The notes beneath the pieces were generated by a model. That model saw only the letters and a list, made by a program, of their open reading frames with translations. It did not search any database and was not told the origin of the DNA. Below, piece by piece: positions 21,290 to 33,309 of a stretch of DNA of 64,000 bases (the first letter of the stretch is position 1; each line of letters opens with the position of its first letter). Origin of the DNA: Phoronis australis (lineage: Eukaryota > Phoronida > Phoronidae); NCBI GenBank assembly GCA_002633005.1, contig NMRA01000416.1, positions 334,018-398,017 on the forward strand. Reading direction: 5' to 3'. The position numbers were made by a program, and so were the translations under genes.

Positions 21290-23635
21290 ATGTAATACAT
21301 TATCGCCCTCAACACGTCGTATCGCGCGCGGAAGGTATACATGGTTATGCACATGCTCAACAGGCCAACTGTGCAAAAAGATGAAATTGTCGCGAGTTAA
21401 TTTAGATTTTTCATTGAAAATTAAAGTGTTTCATTTTGAAGGAAAAATGGTCTCGTTTTGATTATTGCTAGGCAAAGTTTTCTTTCTTTGTAGATTGATA
21501 CGCGATGTCACATAGTTCAGAGGTTTTGCTTCTCCACGTATGCGTCAACTACAGTTTTTAATAAACTGGTATGGTTCATAATTGTTTCATTCATAACTTT
21601 TAGTACACTTGCACGTTGACACACCTCCTTCCAAGCAAATTGCGATTTCCAGGACTATACTAATATCCTGTTCTAGTCATAGAGTCTCTAGTTGTCTATT
21701 TAATTCAAAGCCTGTAAATTGTTAATGCTCCCGGACAACTCGTTTCAGTAGGCCTGCTGCTCATTAATCTAGACTGTGTACCATGTCGCTTGTTAAGGTT
21801 ATCTCAAACCTTACTTAATGGCCCCGATTCCAACTCGCATATAAAAAATTAAGCTTTGTCACCTAGTGAAAGTATATATTTTCTGAAAGAAAAAAGATCA
21901 GGGAATATGATAATGTGTTTTGTATTTATGTGCCATTATTATTATTACGTTAACACTTTTTTAAGTCAAAATTTAAGAAAGGTGCATTCATAGCAAAATA
22001 ACCCATCGTTCGATCTTCATGAAACACTTTTAAATGAAAATTTCACAAGTTATTTCAAATACTGTGAATTTTCGATTAGTCTTTTCGTTTGGTTTCTATG
22101 ACAAATCAACTCGCAAAACGTAAGGTATTTTTGTAAAAACTAGAAGTCGTATTCGTCTTTCTTAAATTACGCTAAAACTAGGCCTTCATATCAAAACCCT
22201 AACAGTTTTTTTTAGATTGATGACTAAATATCAAGTTTGGAAAGTTTCGTCGAAATCCACCCAGCCGTTTTCGAGAACTCGAGTTCCTAAGTTCAAATAA
22301 AGTCGATTTGCCGAAGCCGAGAAAATGCCGATTAAACTGGGACGAGTATTCGGTTAACTATTCGGTGAAAACTAACCTATAAATGCCTTAACCATGTTAG
22401 CTATTTCAACACTCACTTGCAATGTCAACTGAATTTGTAGTGCGTAATTAACTTAAATATCATTAAAACGTACCGTCCCCAGCTACGAGGTGGGATCAAC
22501 TGGTCTGTTGTTTGACCTACTTAAAACTAGGTCACACTCCATTGTTATACACATATGGCTGTGCACATCACGTGCCAGGATACTGATAGGAAACAAAGTA
22601 AGAAATGGATAACAAAAATCGAATCGGCGGTTAAACCATGTCGTTAGCATGAGATCGAAACCGCGAGATGTCAATTTACTTATTGAATTAAGGAATTTGG
22701 GTGAGGATTTTTCTCTTTTCACAACTTCCTCTGTTCATGCACCACAGATGCGTGAGGCAACTCGTTGCATTCGTTCTCCACGCCAACGGTCGTATGCATG
22801 CAGTCGCACAACTTCCTCAGGATCAAAACTTTTGTCTTTGTTTTCCTCGGCACCATATCATAAGGTCACCTCATTGACTCAATATTATGGCGAGCTTGGT
22901 GCTTGAAAGGACTGAGGAAGCTGCTCAGTGCCTGGCGGGAGATTCAGTTTGAGTGACAGCCCTGTAGCCTTTGACCTCGGATAGGTAGAAAACAAATATT
23001 CACGCGGTTGTGAGGTTCCAATGTGGTTCTGATAAATCTTTTTCTTTCTCGCTACGCGGTATGTATTTTGTATTTGAAGTTCCCCGTGAATGAAGATAAG
23101 GAATTTTGCTAGACACATGTGAAATATTGCAAAAATGGCAACTTTTTGTGTATAAGGTTTAAGATAACCTTAATGCTTCGTTTTACAGTTCACAGTGCTC
23201 TAGATGTAAACCTTTGGCTTTATCAGTAAGCGGTTCTGATATGTTCTACCTGCAGATATTCGTTGTTATTTATGGATGGTAGGTGACTCAAATCAGTCGC
23301 TTAACTCAAAATCTGATAACCCTTCCAAAATCAACGATCATGAACTAAAATACAAATGAAAATGAGTTCATTAGCGTTAGCTAGATAATTTTCAGGACGT
23401 CAGATATTCATGATTGATTAAAAAAGGAAATGCCAAATATGTTGAAAGCAGATTCTTTAGTAGGTCAATTGCACTCATTCACAGGGTTCTTTTCTGTCAG
23501 TGTGGTCAATTCTCATAACAGATTTTTTATGTCAACTTCTTCAAAACGATATGTTAGCAAGACAGCGATAGCAACGGATTCCACTACTTCTGCCAGATTC
23601 TGAATGCAGTTCACGTATCATTGAAAGGCCAAGTC
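21290..23635. other. Anonymous non-coding stretch
   Basis: No gene was recognised. Around 22225-22330 the sequence has words (GTCGAAATCCACCCAGCCG) typical of degenerate interspersed repeats. Open frames 22649-22906 plus and 22885-23118 minus show no family. Confidence 0.3.
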
Positions 23636-23641
23636 GCCGTA

Positions 23642-24261
23642 TTTAAAGAGGCCTGAAACGCGAAAAACAGACTAAATTGTAATCTCCATAGTGTTTCTCT
23701 GCCACTGATACAGAGTTCATCCTACTCAACAGGAATTTTCAAGGTTTGTTCGTAAAGAATTTGAATTTCTGTTGATGTCAAAGCGTTTTTATTTAGTTCA
23801 AAATTTCAAAAAAATGATCTGTCACCTGCTCGTTACTTCGTTGATTTTTCTCCCGCAAAGCAAACACGTCTCCTTTTTTGGTATGGCAAAACATAGACGC
23901 AGCACATTTCCCTTATATGGAACATACTGACTTGCCTCATACTGGGCTGCCGACCTCAGATTCGGAGTGCGATCACACATCTAGTCTGCCGTTATTATCC
24001 ATTTCATCGGACAGCTGTTTGTCGAATACTGTGAGTGCATGCGCGCACTTGTCATCAGTGCAGGAGATTAGAAACTCTGTGGTGACTACAGAGTTTTTCC
24101 TTGCCGCGTATCTCAAAAAATCGTGTATTTTGTGATTTTTTAAGAAATTCCCTCACAGGTAAAAGTGAATAACTTTGTAGTAGACAATGCAAGATGGTAA
24201 TTTCGTTAGGAATTGTTAAAAAGATATTTTTGACGAGCTTTCGCGTTCCATGCCAATCTAA
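23642..24261 (+). mobile_element. Non-autonomous DNA-transposon-like repeat, copy 2
   Basis: This is the diverged partner of 7974-8530 in the same orientation. Its left end TTTAAAGAGGCCTGAAACGC is intact; its right end GCGTTCCATGCCAATCTAAG is partly decayed. It has no coding capacity; the frame 23878-24135 is not conserved in copy 1. Confidence 0.65.
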
Positions 24262-24377
24262 GTCTGAATAATTCAACCCATTCTCGGAATCTGAGACCTT
24301 CATCCTAGGTGGCGTTAATATCGCTACGCAAACAACCATTTTTGCAGACCATTTACCGAAGCCCGTGGAATTAAGCC

Positions 24378-24440
24378 TCAGGGGCGGATGCAGGAATTTG
24401 AGTTGGAGGGGGGGGGGNGCCCCCCCCCCCCCCAAATCCG
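24378..24440. mobile_element. Collapsed hAT-like MITE ends around a contig join
   Basis: The left terminus CAGGGGCGGATGCAGGA, a G-run, one N at 24418, a C-run, and the right terminus AAATCCGCAACTG are all that remains. The G-run facing a C-run suggests an inverted-repeat element whose interior was lost at the assembly join. Confidence 0.55.
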
Positions 24441-24621
24441 CAACTGAGCCTGCACGCGTTCAAGTGTAAACTTAACTTGTACGTGCCAACAATTGTCAGG
24501 TTTAGAATTCCCTAGTCAGGAACAGATGCGTGCAAATTTACAGAACTGTCACTAAAAAACGGGAAGCTGTGAAAGTAATGGAGTGCTGGGAAAGAGCGGC
24601 AGTGCATTCACTAATCAGATT

Positions 24622-25036
24622 GGCTGCAGACGATCCAAAAAAGAATAACTGGTTCTGATCTCTTTTTTGAAAATCGAGTCAGTGGGGCCGTATTTTGTTT
24701 AATTGCTCACATTATCAGAAATGAAAATCCACCTGAGATGGACAAAACGGTGCGGGATTCTTTTCCTCATCGCTTGACAAATCATGGCGTTTCAAATCAT
24801 GCATACCCTTGTTTACATGCCTTAGTTTAGCTTCAAAAACACGAAACCTGAAATTGATAAGGGGCTGATGTTTTTTAGCGGTGAGCGCAGGTCTCAAAAT
24901 GAGTTGAGGTAAAAACCAGAACCAACTTTATTTTAAAGAAAATGTTGAATCGCAACACGTCTTGTGAAGAAAGACTAAGAAAGGGAGACTTTTATAAAGC
25001 AATGGAGGCTGACCACGTGGTACCGGGGACTGCCGT
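24622..25036. repeat. Local duplication, copy 1
   Basis: This aligns with 26061-26438 (direct orientation, about 1.44 kb apart). It shares GGCTGCAGA, GAGTCAGTGG, TGCGGGATT, AAATCATGGC and GGGAGACTTT in the same order. The copies differ by many substitutions and indels, so the duplication is old. It is non-coding. Confidence 0.75.
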
Positions 25037-25248
25037 CTTACTGTAGGCCTACCAATAGGCACAGCTGCAGTGAGTGCATGTTATACTGGAACATGTCAGA
25101 TTGTCGTAACTTGAAGCTTTACAATATCGTGAATAGCTAGATGCGAAAGCGTATAAACCACCACTTCTGAATGTTTCTATAAAATAAATGTTCACAGGAA
25201 CCCCAGTGGAAGGAGCTAGCTAGCTCCTCAAAAGAAATTTATTTATAA

Positions 25249-25436
25249 CATGCGCGCACCCGGGGGGGGGCTTGGCGAAGTGGGCGAAAACCTCCGCCTC
25301 AGAGAAACAAAAAGTCAGAGAAAACGCTCAGTTCACAGTCTTGAAGGTAGTACCCCATTTTTTAGTCCTCCCGCTTTTTTGCCAGCAAAAAGTCCACATC
25401 GTCAGAAATTCGAGCTCCCCATATTAAAAGCTGGGT
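25249..25436. mobile_element. GCGCGC-terminus MITE, copy 2, truncated
   Basis: CATGCGCGCACC at 25249-25260 is followed by the reverse complement of the interior of the element at 13093-13342 (shared CCAGCAAAAAG, GTTCACAG and TTTTTAGTCC-type words). The far inverted repeat is missing after GCTGGGTT. Confidence 0.65.
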
Positions 25437-26060
25437 TAAATGTATATTAAGTGGCCAGAAGCCGTGATTTATAAGTTTGCGCATCTATACAGTCGTACCT
25501 TGAAGTTTTATAAAAAACAAAAGTTGGTAGAGGGGGAATCTCAGCTATTTATATGTAAACTATGATCATGTTTACGTGAGTAACAATACTTCGATCTTAC
25601 AAAAAGTGCATCGTCACCTTTGTAAAAACGTCCCTATGACCGTCTTATATGTAGCAACGATAAGACTTTCGACATTTGATAGAACGGAGCCTGAGACTTT
25701 GTAAAATAAAGAGGTGAGGCTTACATTACGAAGAAAATTGAGCTTCATCATGGCTGCTATTTTGAAGTTGTAAACTTATGTTTTCGAAAAACATAACTCG
25801 AGGGAACCAAACACGATTACACTCCTCGAGAAAAAAATCGTAAAATTTGTACAGCAGGCTAGTCAAGTGCAACATAAAAAATATTTCAGGTGGAAAGTGA
25901 CAACTTTATCACTGACCTCAAATACTCTATCCTATTCAAAAAGGCCATTCTAGACACACGCACGCCAGCACACGCACACACACATCCGCATACGCACTCG
26001 CATCCGCCGACACAGGCGTGGCCACGCCACGTGGGTTACTGTGAATCCTATGCCGACAGT

Positions 26061-26438
26061 GGCTGCAGAACAATTGGTACTGTCTCCGATTTTTTAAAAA
26101 TAGAGTCAGTGGAGCCGGGCCATATTTTGTTTAGTTGCCCACGTTTTCTGAATAGAAACTCCACCTGATACGAAGGAAAATGATGCGGGATTTGTTTATT
26201 GCCTCCAGCGCTTGATAAATCATGGCAGTTCAGATCTAGCCTTCCCTTGTTCACTTGCATTTGTACAGCCTTAAAAAACACGAAACTTTGATCGAAATTG
26301 ACGTTTTGCGCAGGTCTCAAAATGAATCGGGTAAAAAACATTTTGGCCTAATCGTAGCATTTGTGGAAAACAAATAAGAATGGGAGACTTTCAAAAAGAA
26401 ATGGACAATGGTTCCGTGGGACCGGGGCTTTATAGCCG
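26061..26438. repeat. Local duplication, copy 2
   Basis: Partner of 24622-25036. Upstream of it, at 25955-26015, is a short CA/CG-rich simple-sequence patch. Confidence 0.75.
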
Positions 26439-26439
26439 C

Positions 26440-27290
26440 CTTGGTGTGCCATCAGGTACCTCGTCTTCGCTGCGGATCACTTAGGGGAACATTTTGCCTT
26501 CGTGAAACGACCTTTTTGCAGTGTGCGTAATTAGACGAGGTGGTTTTAATAAAAAATTAATTGCTTTATCGTCCTCCAGAGGCCACTGGTCTCCGTTTCC
26601 TAGTGATCGCTGAGTCGCCATGTTGCTGACTGGAAAGTCTCCCATTACATTGCCGCTTTATTCAGTCTGTGAACAGTGGAGACACAGAAAATTGTCATGT
26701 AGGACCGTGTCTCAAGTGCACGCAACCAATGTATTCCCAAGGTCTTAGCAGTTGTAATCCCGCTAATTGATCGGTGCCTTACCAGTGATTTCCAGTAAGT
26801 AATGTTATCGCCTTGTCTTTTCTCGGTATTGCTGGTCACGTGCATCGCTCTGTCACAATAAAATGTGTAATTGTATAACTACATGGAATCTAATGAAAGA
26901 GATGATTTTAGTACTGAACATTTTAAATCAATTGACAACATCGTCAAGCACAAAAAATAAAACATAAACGTCCATTGACAAGAGTCAAATTCGGTTGGTT
27001 AAACGAACTTTGTGTTTCGGGAAATATTCAAAATGAATGAAAAACAGTTATTCGTAAAAGGGTAATTTATCATTCCACACCTCATCATTTGCGCATTTGA
27101 AATACTTGACTAGATGTAATAATTATCATTGAAAAAAATCACGGAGAGTTCTGTTGAACTTCAGTGACGTGTTTTCCGTGTTACAGAAAAGTCCAATTCC
27201 CACACTTTATTGATAACCGACATTTATCTTGCCACGCGTTTGTCAAAAACTTCAGTTATTTTCGGGCAGGAAAAGTCTCAGAATTCAGTT
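26440..27290. other. Anonymous non-coding stretch
   Basis: No gene was recognised in this stretch before the first MS4A duplication unit. Confidence 0.3.
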
Positions 27291-29833
27291 GCCGTCTGGT
27301 CCAACGATAACGCTGAGTGGACAATCTGCGTCAAGATGTTGAAAGGAAAGTTATTTTTTGAAGGACTTCTTGGTCAACATGGGAACTTTTTGTCTACTTT
27401 TAAAAGTAGGCTACCCTGTATCTTTCAGTCGCTTTTTACGAAAGTGAAACTAATTAAAACAGATAACCCACAAACTAGACATGACGACGCAATAAGCAAC
27501 TTCCGACTGGTCTGGATTAACAAAATCCCATGCTTACAACAGGTCTCAAGACGCATGAAAAAATCATAACTAACAGCAGAAAGCTCACCCGACGGGGTCA
27601 CTCAAAACTAAAGCAAAACAACAAAGCAATGTCTTTTTGTTTTACTACATCCATCGGAAAAATGAGATGCCAAAAAATGATAAAAAGGTGATTTTTGCAT
27701 TTTTGCACTAAAATCACAAATTCACGACTGACTCAGTTCTAGAAAGGAGACAACAATCCAAACGCTCTTGCTCTCTAGATAACAGAAATATTCGGTAAAA
27801 CGCGTCATTACCAATCATATTTTGCCAATTTCCATTTGTCTGAAAGATTCCTGTATTCGTGCTAATAATTCTCACTGAATGAGGCTGACTCTCTAAAAAT
27901 GGCGGTATATAGGTAGAACATGGTCGAGTTCAGTGACGCAAGAGCACGGAAATTTGCCTAGATTTTTCTCTCCGCGAGACCGAACTGAAGTCGGCCCTGG
28001 GTAGCGCGCTTGCAAGGAAATCTAGGAGCCTTACACGTAGTGTTATCAATATAGTTTAATGACATTGCCAATTTATGATGTCATTGTGAAGTGTAGTTAA
28101 CTTTAAGCTTCTCCGGCCTGAAATACCATAGCTTTAAGCACAACGCTTACATACACAAAATGGATATTAGATGACTTCAAACTCATTCCAGAAGGATTCT
28201 TTGGATGTCCAATGATAGTTTCAACATTCATTTCCAGCATAGACTTTGCACTCGACACACCGACGTACTACACTCGAGATAATCGCTGCACTGGTGGGTG
28301 AAGAGTGCCACGTGCTCCGCAGGATCACTGTTTGAAGAGACAAAGCCTACATTAGGGTCCATACATGACCAAACTGTACAGAGAGGTACATTTAGCTTTT
28401 GAGTCAATATTCAAGACGAGTCATTATTTTTATGGTGAAGACGGGAGGTGGTCTTGAAGTTTCTATAATAAACGTAATCTCATTAATTTTTTTCACAAAG
28501 GCGGCATTTCAAAAATCCAACTGCACGTTTTCGGACATGACTCCATTCACGAGTTGAGACGAGGTTATTACGTAAAATAATTGCAAGCAGGCAGTTACAG
28601 TCATTCGATAGCATCGTGCCTCACGGAACGAGTCCCCGGAAGTGATATTCTCAAACGAAATACCTTTTTCAAGTATAAAAAAGCCAAAAACAGAACAGTA
28701 AATTGTGAATAGTGTTGATTTTCTGGTCGCTTCGACCCCGATTCGAATCCGGCGATGACGCCATCAATGCTCACATCGTGATAATATAATTGGCAAATGC
28801 TGCTGACATCAGACAATGCATAGTTCTTGCAAACGCGGTCAGATGACGCCCATCGTAATTTCGGTCACACAAGCTAGCCCAAAGCCAACACTGCAGAGGT
28901 CCACGCATGCGCACTACAACAACATATTGTGTCACTTTTTGGCAGGAGCTTTCACTTGCGCGTAACATGTTCGAAAACTTGTATAAATTGTAGGCCAGTG
29001 GCTTTAGTCTGAGAGGTCGGGCCTTGTTGCCACCTCATGGATGAGGTGAACACGGAGAGGAACTCGATCCAAACACCCTTTATACATAGATACTCGGCGT
29101 TTCTCTGCCCCTACTGGTCGATGCTCAACAGACTAGACCCAAGCGCATTTGAATGCGGACGTTTGCACAAATGACTTCTCGGACACTCCTGCGGGAGCGA
29201 ATGGTGGTCTTACCTCGATTGCTGCTGACGGCTTGACATCTATTCTCTCCAAAAAGGAGAAAACCGATTTAGGACAGTGGCTGGCTATCCTTTCGTTTGA
29301 GGTAGTGATTGTGAAGAAGTAGCGTACTAGAGACACAATCCCCATGCTACAGGTCGTTTAATAAACGAAGTCATTAACCGAGACGTAAATTGGCTTTTTG
29401 GCCCGGATTGTAAAAATCGATGCGCGCACATCCCAGAGCGTACATTTGCGTTGCCAGCGTTGTGAGGTGTTACGCAGATCCTCTGACTTGGATTGCATGA
29501 AATTGCAAAACGTATTTACTGGTTATGTTCGATTGTTGCATGACATCATCGACTTTGAAAAACGTCGTAATTATGTTTATATTCTCGCCAACAATTACGC
29601 TATAACTGTGGGGTCAGATCATAATGGCATCGTAACAATTTTCGAGAAAGACGGAGCAGCATTTTCGTCCATGAAAAATGTAAGCCTGGTCCATCTTGGA
29701 CAAACCTTGCCTGTGGTTATTTCACCAATGCCGTTCAGGCCACAGGATTCACCTTCCATTATCTTGTATTCCGGCTGTACGTATCCAATTTTTGCCGCCA
29801 AATGGCAGAGCAAACAAAGAAACAGTGTAATAC

Positions 29834-30855
29834 AGTGGCGGATCTAGGATATCACAAGGGGGGGCAACATTTTGTCCGGCTAGAAGCATTTGCGTAAACT
29901 GAACCACGATTGTAGATGCGCATAGCACCGAATGGGGGGAGGTCAGGAGGGGGGTTTGCCCCCCTCCCGCCCAGGAAATTTTTCTGTTTTTGCCTCTAAA
30001 AATCAAGCATTTTCCTTGATTCCTGAAGTATTATCCAAGAAAAAAAGGCAAAAAAAAAAAAACACGGAGAACGTGTCAAACAGGAAAAAAATGCTGGTAT
30101 CAAAGACTCGAACTCACGACCTGGCGGTTAAAGTGCACGTACGTTACCACTACACCACCACGATTTAACTGCGACCGTCATACTAAAAGACTTACTTGTT
30201 TATGGGCCACAGCGTTTGCGCGCGAAACCTACTTCTTTTTGTAATGCTTATTACACGTTTTATATTTTGTGCCATCAATTCTTAACAAATTTGTCGTATT
30301 TGAAATAGTCTTCAAATGCCCAAAAGACCAAATCCGTTTTTCATGTTGGCAATAATGACGGGATTGCTTTGGAAATCGTATCAACATAAGGTTTGACAAA
30401 GAGAGTATTGCGAGTTTCTGAGTGATTCACTAAGGCTTCGATTAAAATTCACATCTTACCAGCAGCTTCTGTTTTTTCATCGTCACTCAGGTTCCATTTT
30501 CTTTAAAAAATGAAGTAAATTTTCTTCATTGCACAGTGGAGCAGACGACGGAAACGGAGTCGTAGTGCACAGCGCCGCTGCCGGTCGCCTAGGATATCGC
30601 GGGAGATTCTATACTTAGCCATAGTTCCGTTACGAACGCGCCGTGTTCCGAATTTGACACTTGAAATTGGATTTGAGCCCCCACCCCTCCCCCCCCCCAA
30701 ACACTAAAACTGCACACATTTAAATCTTTTTTCATCCGTATAATTTTAATTACCGGTGTTAATTAATAAACTCACCATTTCCCTACGCTCTTACTGTTTT
30801 ATTTTTTTGCGGCAGCCAAGGGGGGGGGGGGCCAGGCCCCCCCTAAATCCGCCTA
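29834..30855. mobile_element. hAT-like non-autonomous element, copy B (complete)
   Basis: A 1022-bp element has termini AGTGGCGGATCTAGG and, inverted, TAGGCGGATTTAGG, flanked by an 8-bp target duplication TGTAATAC (29826-29833 and 30856-30863). An 8-bp duplication with GGCGGAT-type ends fits the hAT superfamily. The interior is nearly identical to copy A (15165-16067). It has no transposase; a short minus-strand frame (30503-30700) is shared with copy A but only because the DNA is nearly identical. It inserted into unit A after the segmental duplication, since units B and C lack it. Confidence 0.85.
30101..30170 (-). other. tRNA-like (Pol III box A/B) segment inside hAT-like copy B
   Basis: The minus strand reads GTGGTGTAGTGGTAACG (box A-like) and, about 30 bases on, GGTCGTGAGTTCGAGTC (box B-like). 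This is better preserved than in copy A. No convincing acceptor-stem pairing was found, so it is a tRNA-derived relic rather than a tRNA gene. Confidence 0.55.
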
Positions 30856-31604
30856 TGTAATACACTATAGTTTTTTTGTTTTTGATTAATAGACGACATA
30901 ACTTGAGTGATCTTGCATACTATGTCTCAATCAAGTTTTGGGAAGATGTTTTACTCGAGCTGAACGACTTGTTGCTGTAATTAGGAATGATCCTTAAACT
31001 GCTTATAATCACCAGCGACATATTAAAACAATAAAAACAAACCCACCAGTCGATGAGCGGTACACCAATAAACTCTATCTGACGATTTTGTTAATTAGAT
31101 CTCCAGTTACGAGCATTTATTGGTCGGTACAACCAGTCAAAGCACTTGTCATCCCCCGTTGTGTTTATTGTAAGAGGACTTCAGATATTGCCGCTCCCTT
31201 TACCATGGTTTATAGCATAATAAGGCGTAACGTTTGTGGTGGTTGTGACAACTTTGTATCAGTGACTCTTCACTTATCCGGCGGGACATATGAGAAGCGA
31301 GGAAACGGCACAGGTATTTACAAGTAAGTCGTGTTTGGTGGACATGACAAACTGGCGCTTGGTACGTTCATACCTCACAATAATATTCGTGGACCTAAGA
31401 AACTCCAATTGAAGTGACGTCGACAAATTAGACACTTGTCAAAACAAGACAAAAAAGGCGGCTTTAAGCACTTAAAAGTGATTTGGCCGTCCGAGATGCA
31501 GCAGTCAACAGCCATATTAAAAAAACAGTAAACACTGTCTCTGGGTGCCAAATAATACGTCAAAACCATTCGAAAACATGACAATTTCTTTAACGTATAA
31601 CTAT

Positions 31605-32045
31605 TTGCCAAATTTCATGAACATCCGCAAAGGAACATCGAAGATTCATATGAAAATGTAAAAAGGCAAGCACAGTGGTAGTTGTAGTCCATTTCATAGA
31701 AATGCACTTTCCAAATTTAGCAAGGTTTCTGCAAGTGGCAAAAAACAACTGCTATTAGGAGGACCTGCAGTAATCACAGCCGTCCGGAAATCATCATCAG
31801 ACGTCCCCTTCCCTGTAGAAACACACATTCAAAATAGTGCAGTTTGGCCAATAGAGAGACAAGAACTTGAAAACAACAAAACGTAGGTGCAGAATTTATC
31901 GAATTCATTGGCAAACGAGGGGGTGGTCTCGAGTCGTTAACAGATTCCTATCTGCTAAATAACATGCAAATCCGCAAAAGAACTCCGAAAACACTTTTAA
32001 AAAAATAAAGTTGCCACTAGAAGAACCAAAACAGATTAATCATGT
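31605..32045 (+). repeat. Dispersed GCCACTAG-family repeat upstream of MS4A-like copy 2
   Basis: It has the same word order as 5500-6115. It ends about 140 bp before the 5'-UTR acceptor of the MS4A-like gene at 32209. Related copies hold the same position upstream of copies 3 and 4. Confidence 0.6.
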
Positions 32046-32208
32046 GACCCAATTAAAGATAGTTTGGTTTGAGCTATAAATATTCTTGAGAAGAACTCTA
32101 TAGTTTTGTAAATATTTCGCTACATACACAGATGTGTCGATAAGGTTCTACATTACCTTGTACAGTACAATCGATTTCTTTCAGACTCCTCTTCGCTGCC
32201 ATGCCATA

Positions 32209-32835
32209 ATGCAGCCGCCTGTTACTATGCCACAGACGACCAACTATGACGCTGTAGTGCTCACGTCACCCAAGGTTTTCCAGGCTCTCTCTATTTCTCA
32301 ATTGCTTGCAGCAATAATCAACATTATTTACGGTGTTACAGCCTTGGCAAATTCTGATAAGGTGTGGATTCCAACAACAGAGTACGCGACAGGCGCCCAG
32401 GAAGTCTGGACACCGGTGCCTTTTGTCATTTCCGGTGTATTAGGACTTCTTTTTGGTCGCGTGAATGCGAGGTGGTTAGTCATTGCACACATGGTCCTGT
32501 GTATAATTTCCGCATTTTTTTCGTTCGTTCTCTTCATAAATGCGTGCGTTTATTCATATGTGTTAGTCCCGCAAGTTACACTTGGGTTCCTGGCGTTTGC
32601 AGAGTTCTCCATCTCGATCATTTTGTGTACACTTTGCTACCAGGCGCTTTGTTGTAAGAACTATGCTAATCCATGTGCAATTACTCAAGCTGCCGCTCCT
32701 CAGTCAGATGCATTACATGTAGGACTACCTGTTACAGCCATTCCGAGAAAACCCGCTACAGCAGATCTACGATGCTTTGGGCACAAACTCGTCGAGCGCC
32801 AATTAAAGAAATTCGACAAAATCAGGAAAGCGTGA
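32209..32835 (+). CDS. MS4A/CD20-like four-transmembrane protein, copy 2 (frameshifted tail)
   Basis: A 208-residue MS4A-type protein. A splice acceptor (GATTTCTTTCAG ending at 32184) precedes the ATG at 32209, which gives MQPPVTMPQ as in copy 4; the earlier in-frame ATG at 32134 would be intronic. Four hydrophobic segments lie at about residues 27-47, 70-84, 90-116 and 122-142, with CYQALCC after TM4. The tail reads normally to about residue 185. There, one base is missing relative to copy 4 (GCAGATCTACG against GCAGACTCTACG, near 32765), and the frame then ends after ADLRCFGHKL... at an early stop. The +1 frame still resembles the paralogue tails but has TAG where copies 3 and 4 have the CAG of PGQYLVK. 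The four-span core is intact, so it could still be expressed with a changed tail, or be an early pseudogene. Confidence 0.75.
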   Translation: MQPPVTMPQTTNYDAVVLTSPKVFQALSISQLLAAIINIIYGVTALANSDKVWIPTTEYATGAQEVWTPVPFVISGVLGLLFGRVNARWLVIAHMVLCIISAFFSFVLFINACVYSYVLVPQVTLGFLAFAEFSISIILCTLCYQALCCKNYANPCAITQAAAPQSDALHVGLPVTAIPRKPATADLRCFGHKLVERQLKKFDKIRKA

Positions 32836-33309
32836 CCGAATTTGGCACCCAAGAACAGAATGAGGAGGAAAATGCCATTCTTCGGGGATAGTACCAATCC
32901 GCCTTTGTTGTTTTTCTTTTTGTTGTTGTTTTTCGGGTTGTTGTTGTCTATTAAATGGAATATCAGCCTTCGACTCAATGAAAATGGTTAGGTCGTCATT
33001 TGCGACCTGGCTAATATCTCGTGTCACATTCCTTTAAAATCCAGGTCGCAGATTCACAGATTCCAGCTCCCAGAATATAAAAGAAAGCTAAAGTCGCCGT
33101 GTTCTGGTCAGGGGTTCAAACGAAATTCGCAGTTACACCCTGTTACGTCATCCTAGGTCCCCCCCCCGGTGTTGTACTCTTATTTATTCATACCTTTTTC
33201 AGCATTCAAGAAGAGATCATGTTTTGTGTTTGTCACTTCCGATCTTTCCGCCCGCTAGTATTACGCAAATACGCAGGCGTTGCACTTGCCTGTTGCATCA
33301 ATGTTTAAG

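Larger units (their letters stand above)
27300..33300 (+). repeat. Segmental duplication unit A (contains MS4A-like copy 2)
   Basis: Blocks in this unit recur in the same order in units B (37592-41870) and C (42380-47500). These are a GATGTCATTGTGAAGT block (28074; 37721; 43108), an AAATCGATGCGCGCA-type block (29415; 39343; about 44905), the dispersed GCCACTAG repeat, the MS4A coding exon, and a 3' block with GTTACACCC (about 33130; 41670; 47290). Unit A is longer because a hAT-like element inserted at 29834-30855. Copies are diverged, so the tandem duplication is old. Confidence 0.75.

Noticed and set aside
29398-29847. 149-codon open frame upstream of MS4A-like copy 2
   Set aside because: The homologous segments in units B (39300-39700) and C (44880-45300) are broken by stops and frameshifts, and the frame runs into the hAT-like element. 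It was probably never coding.
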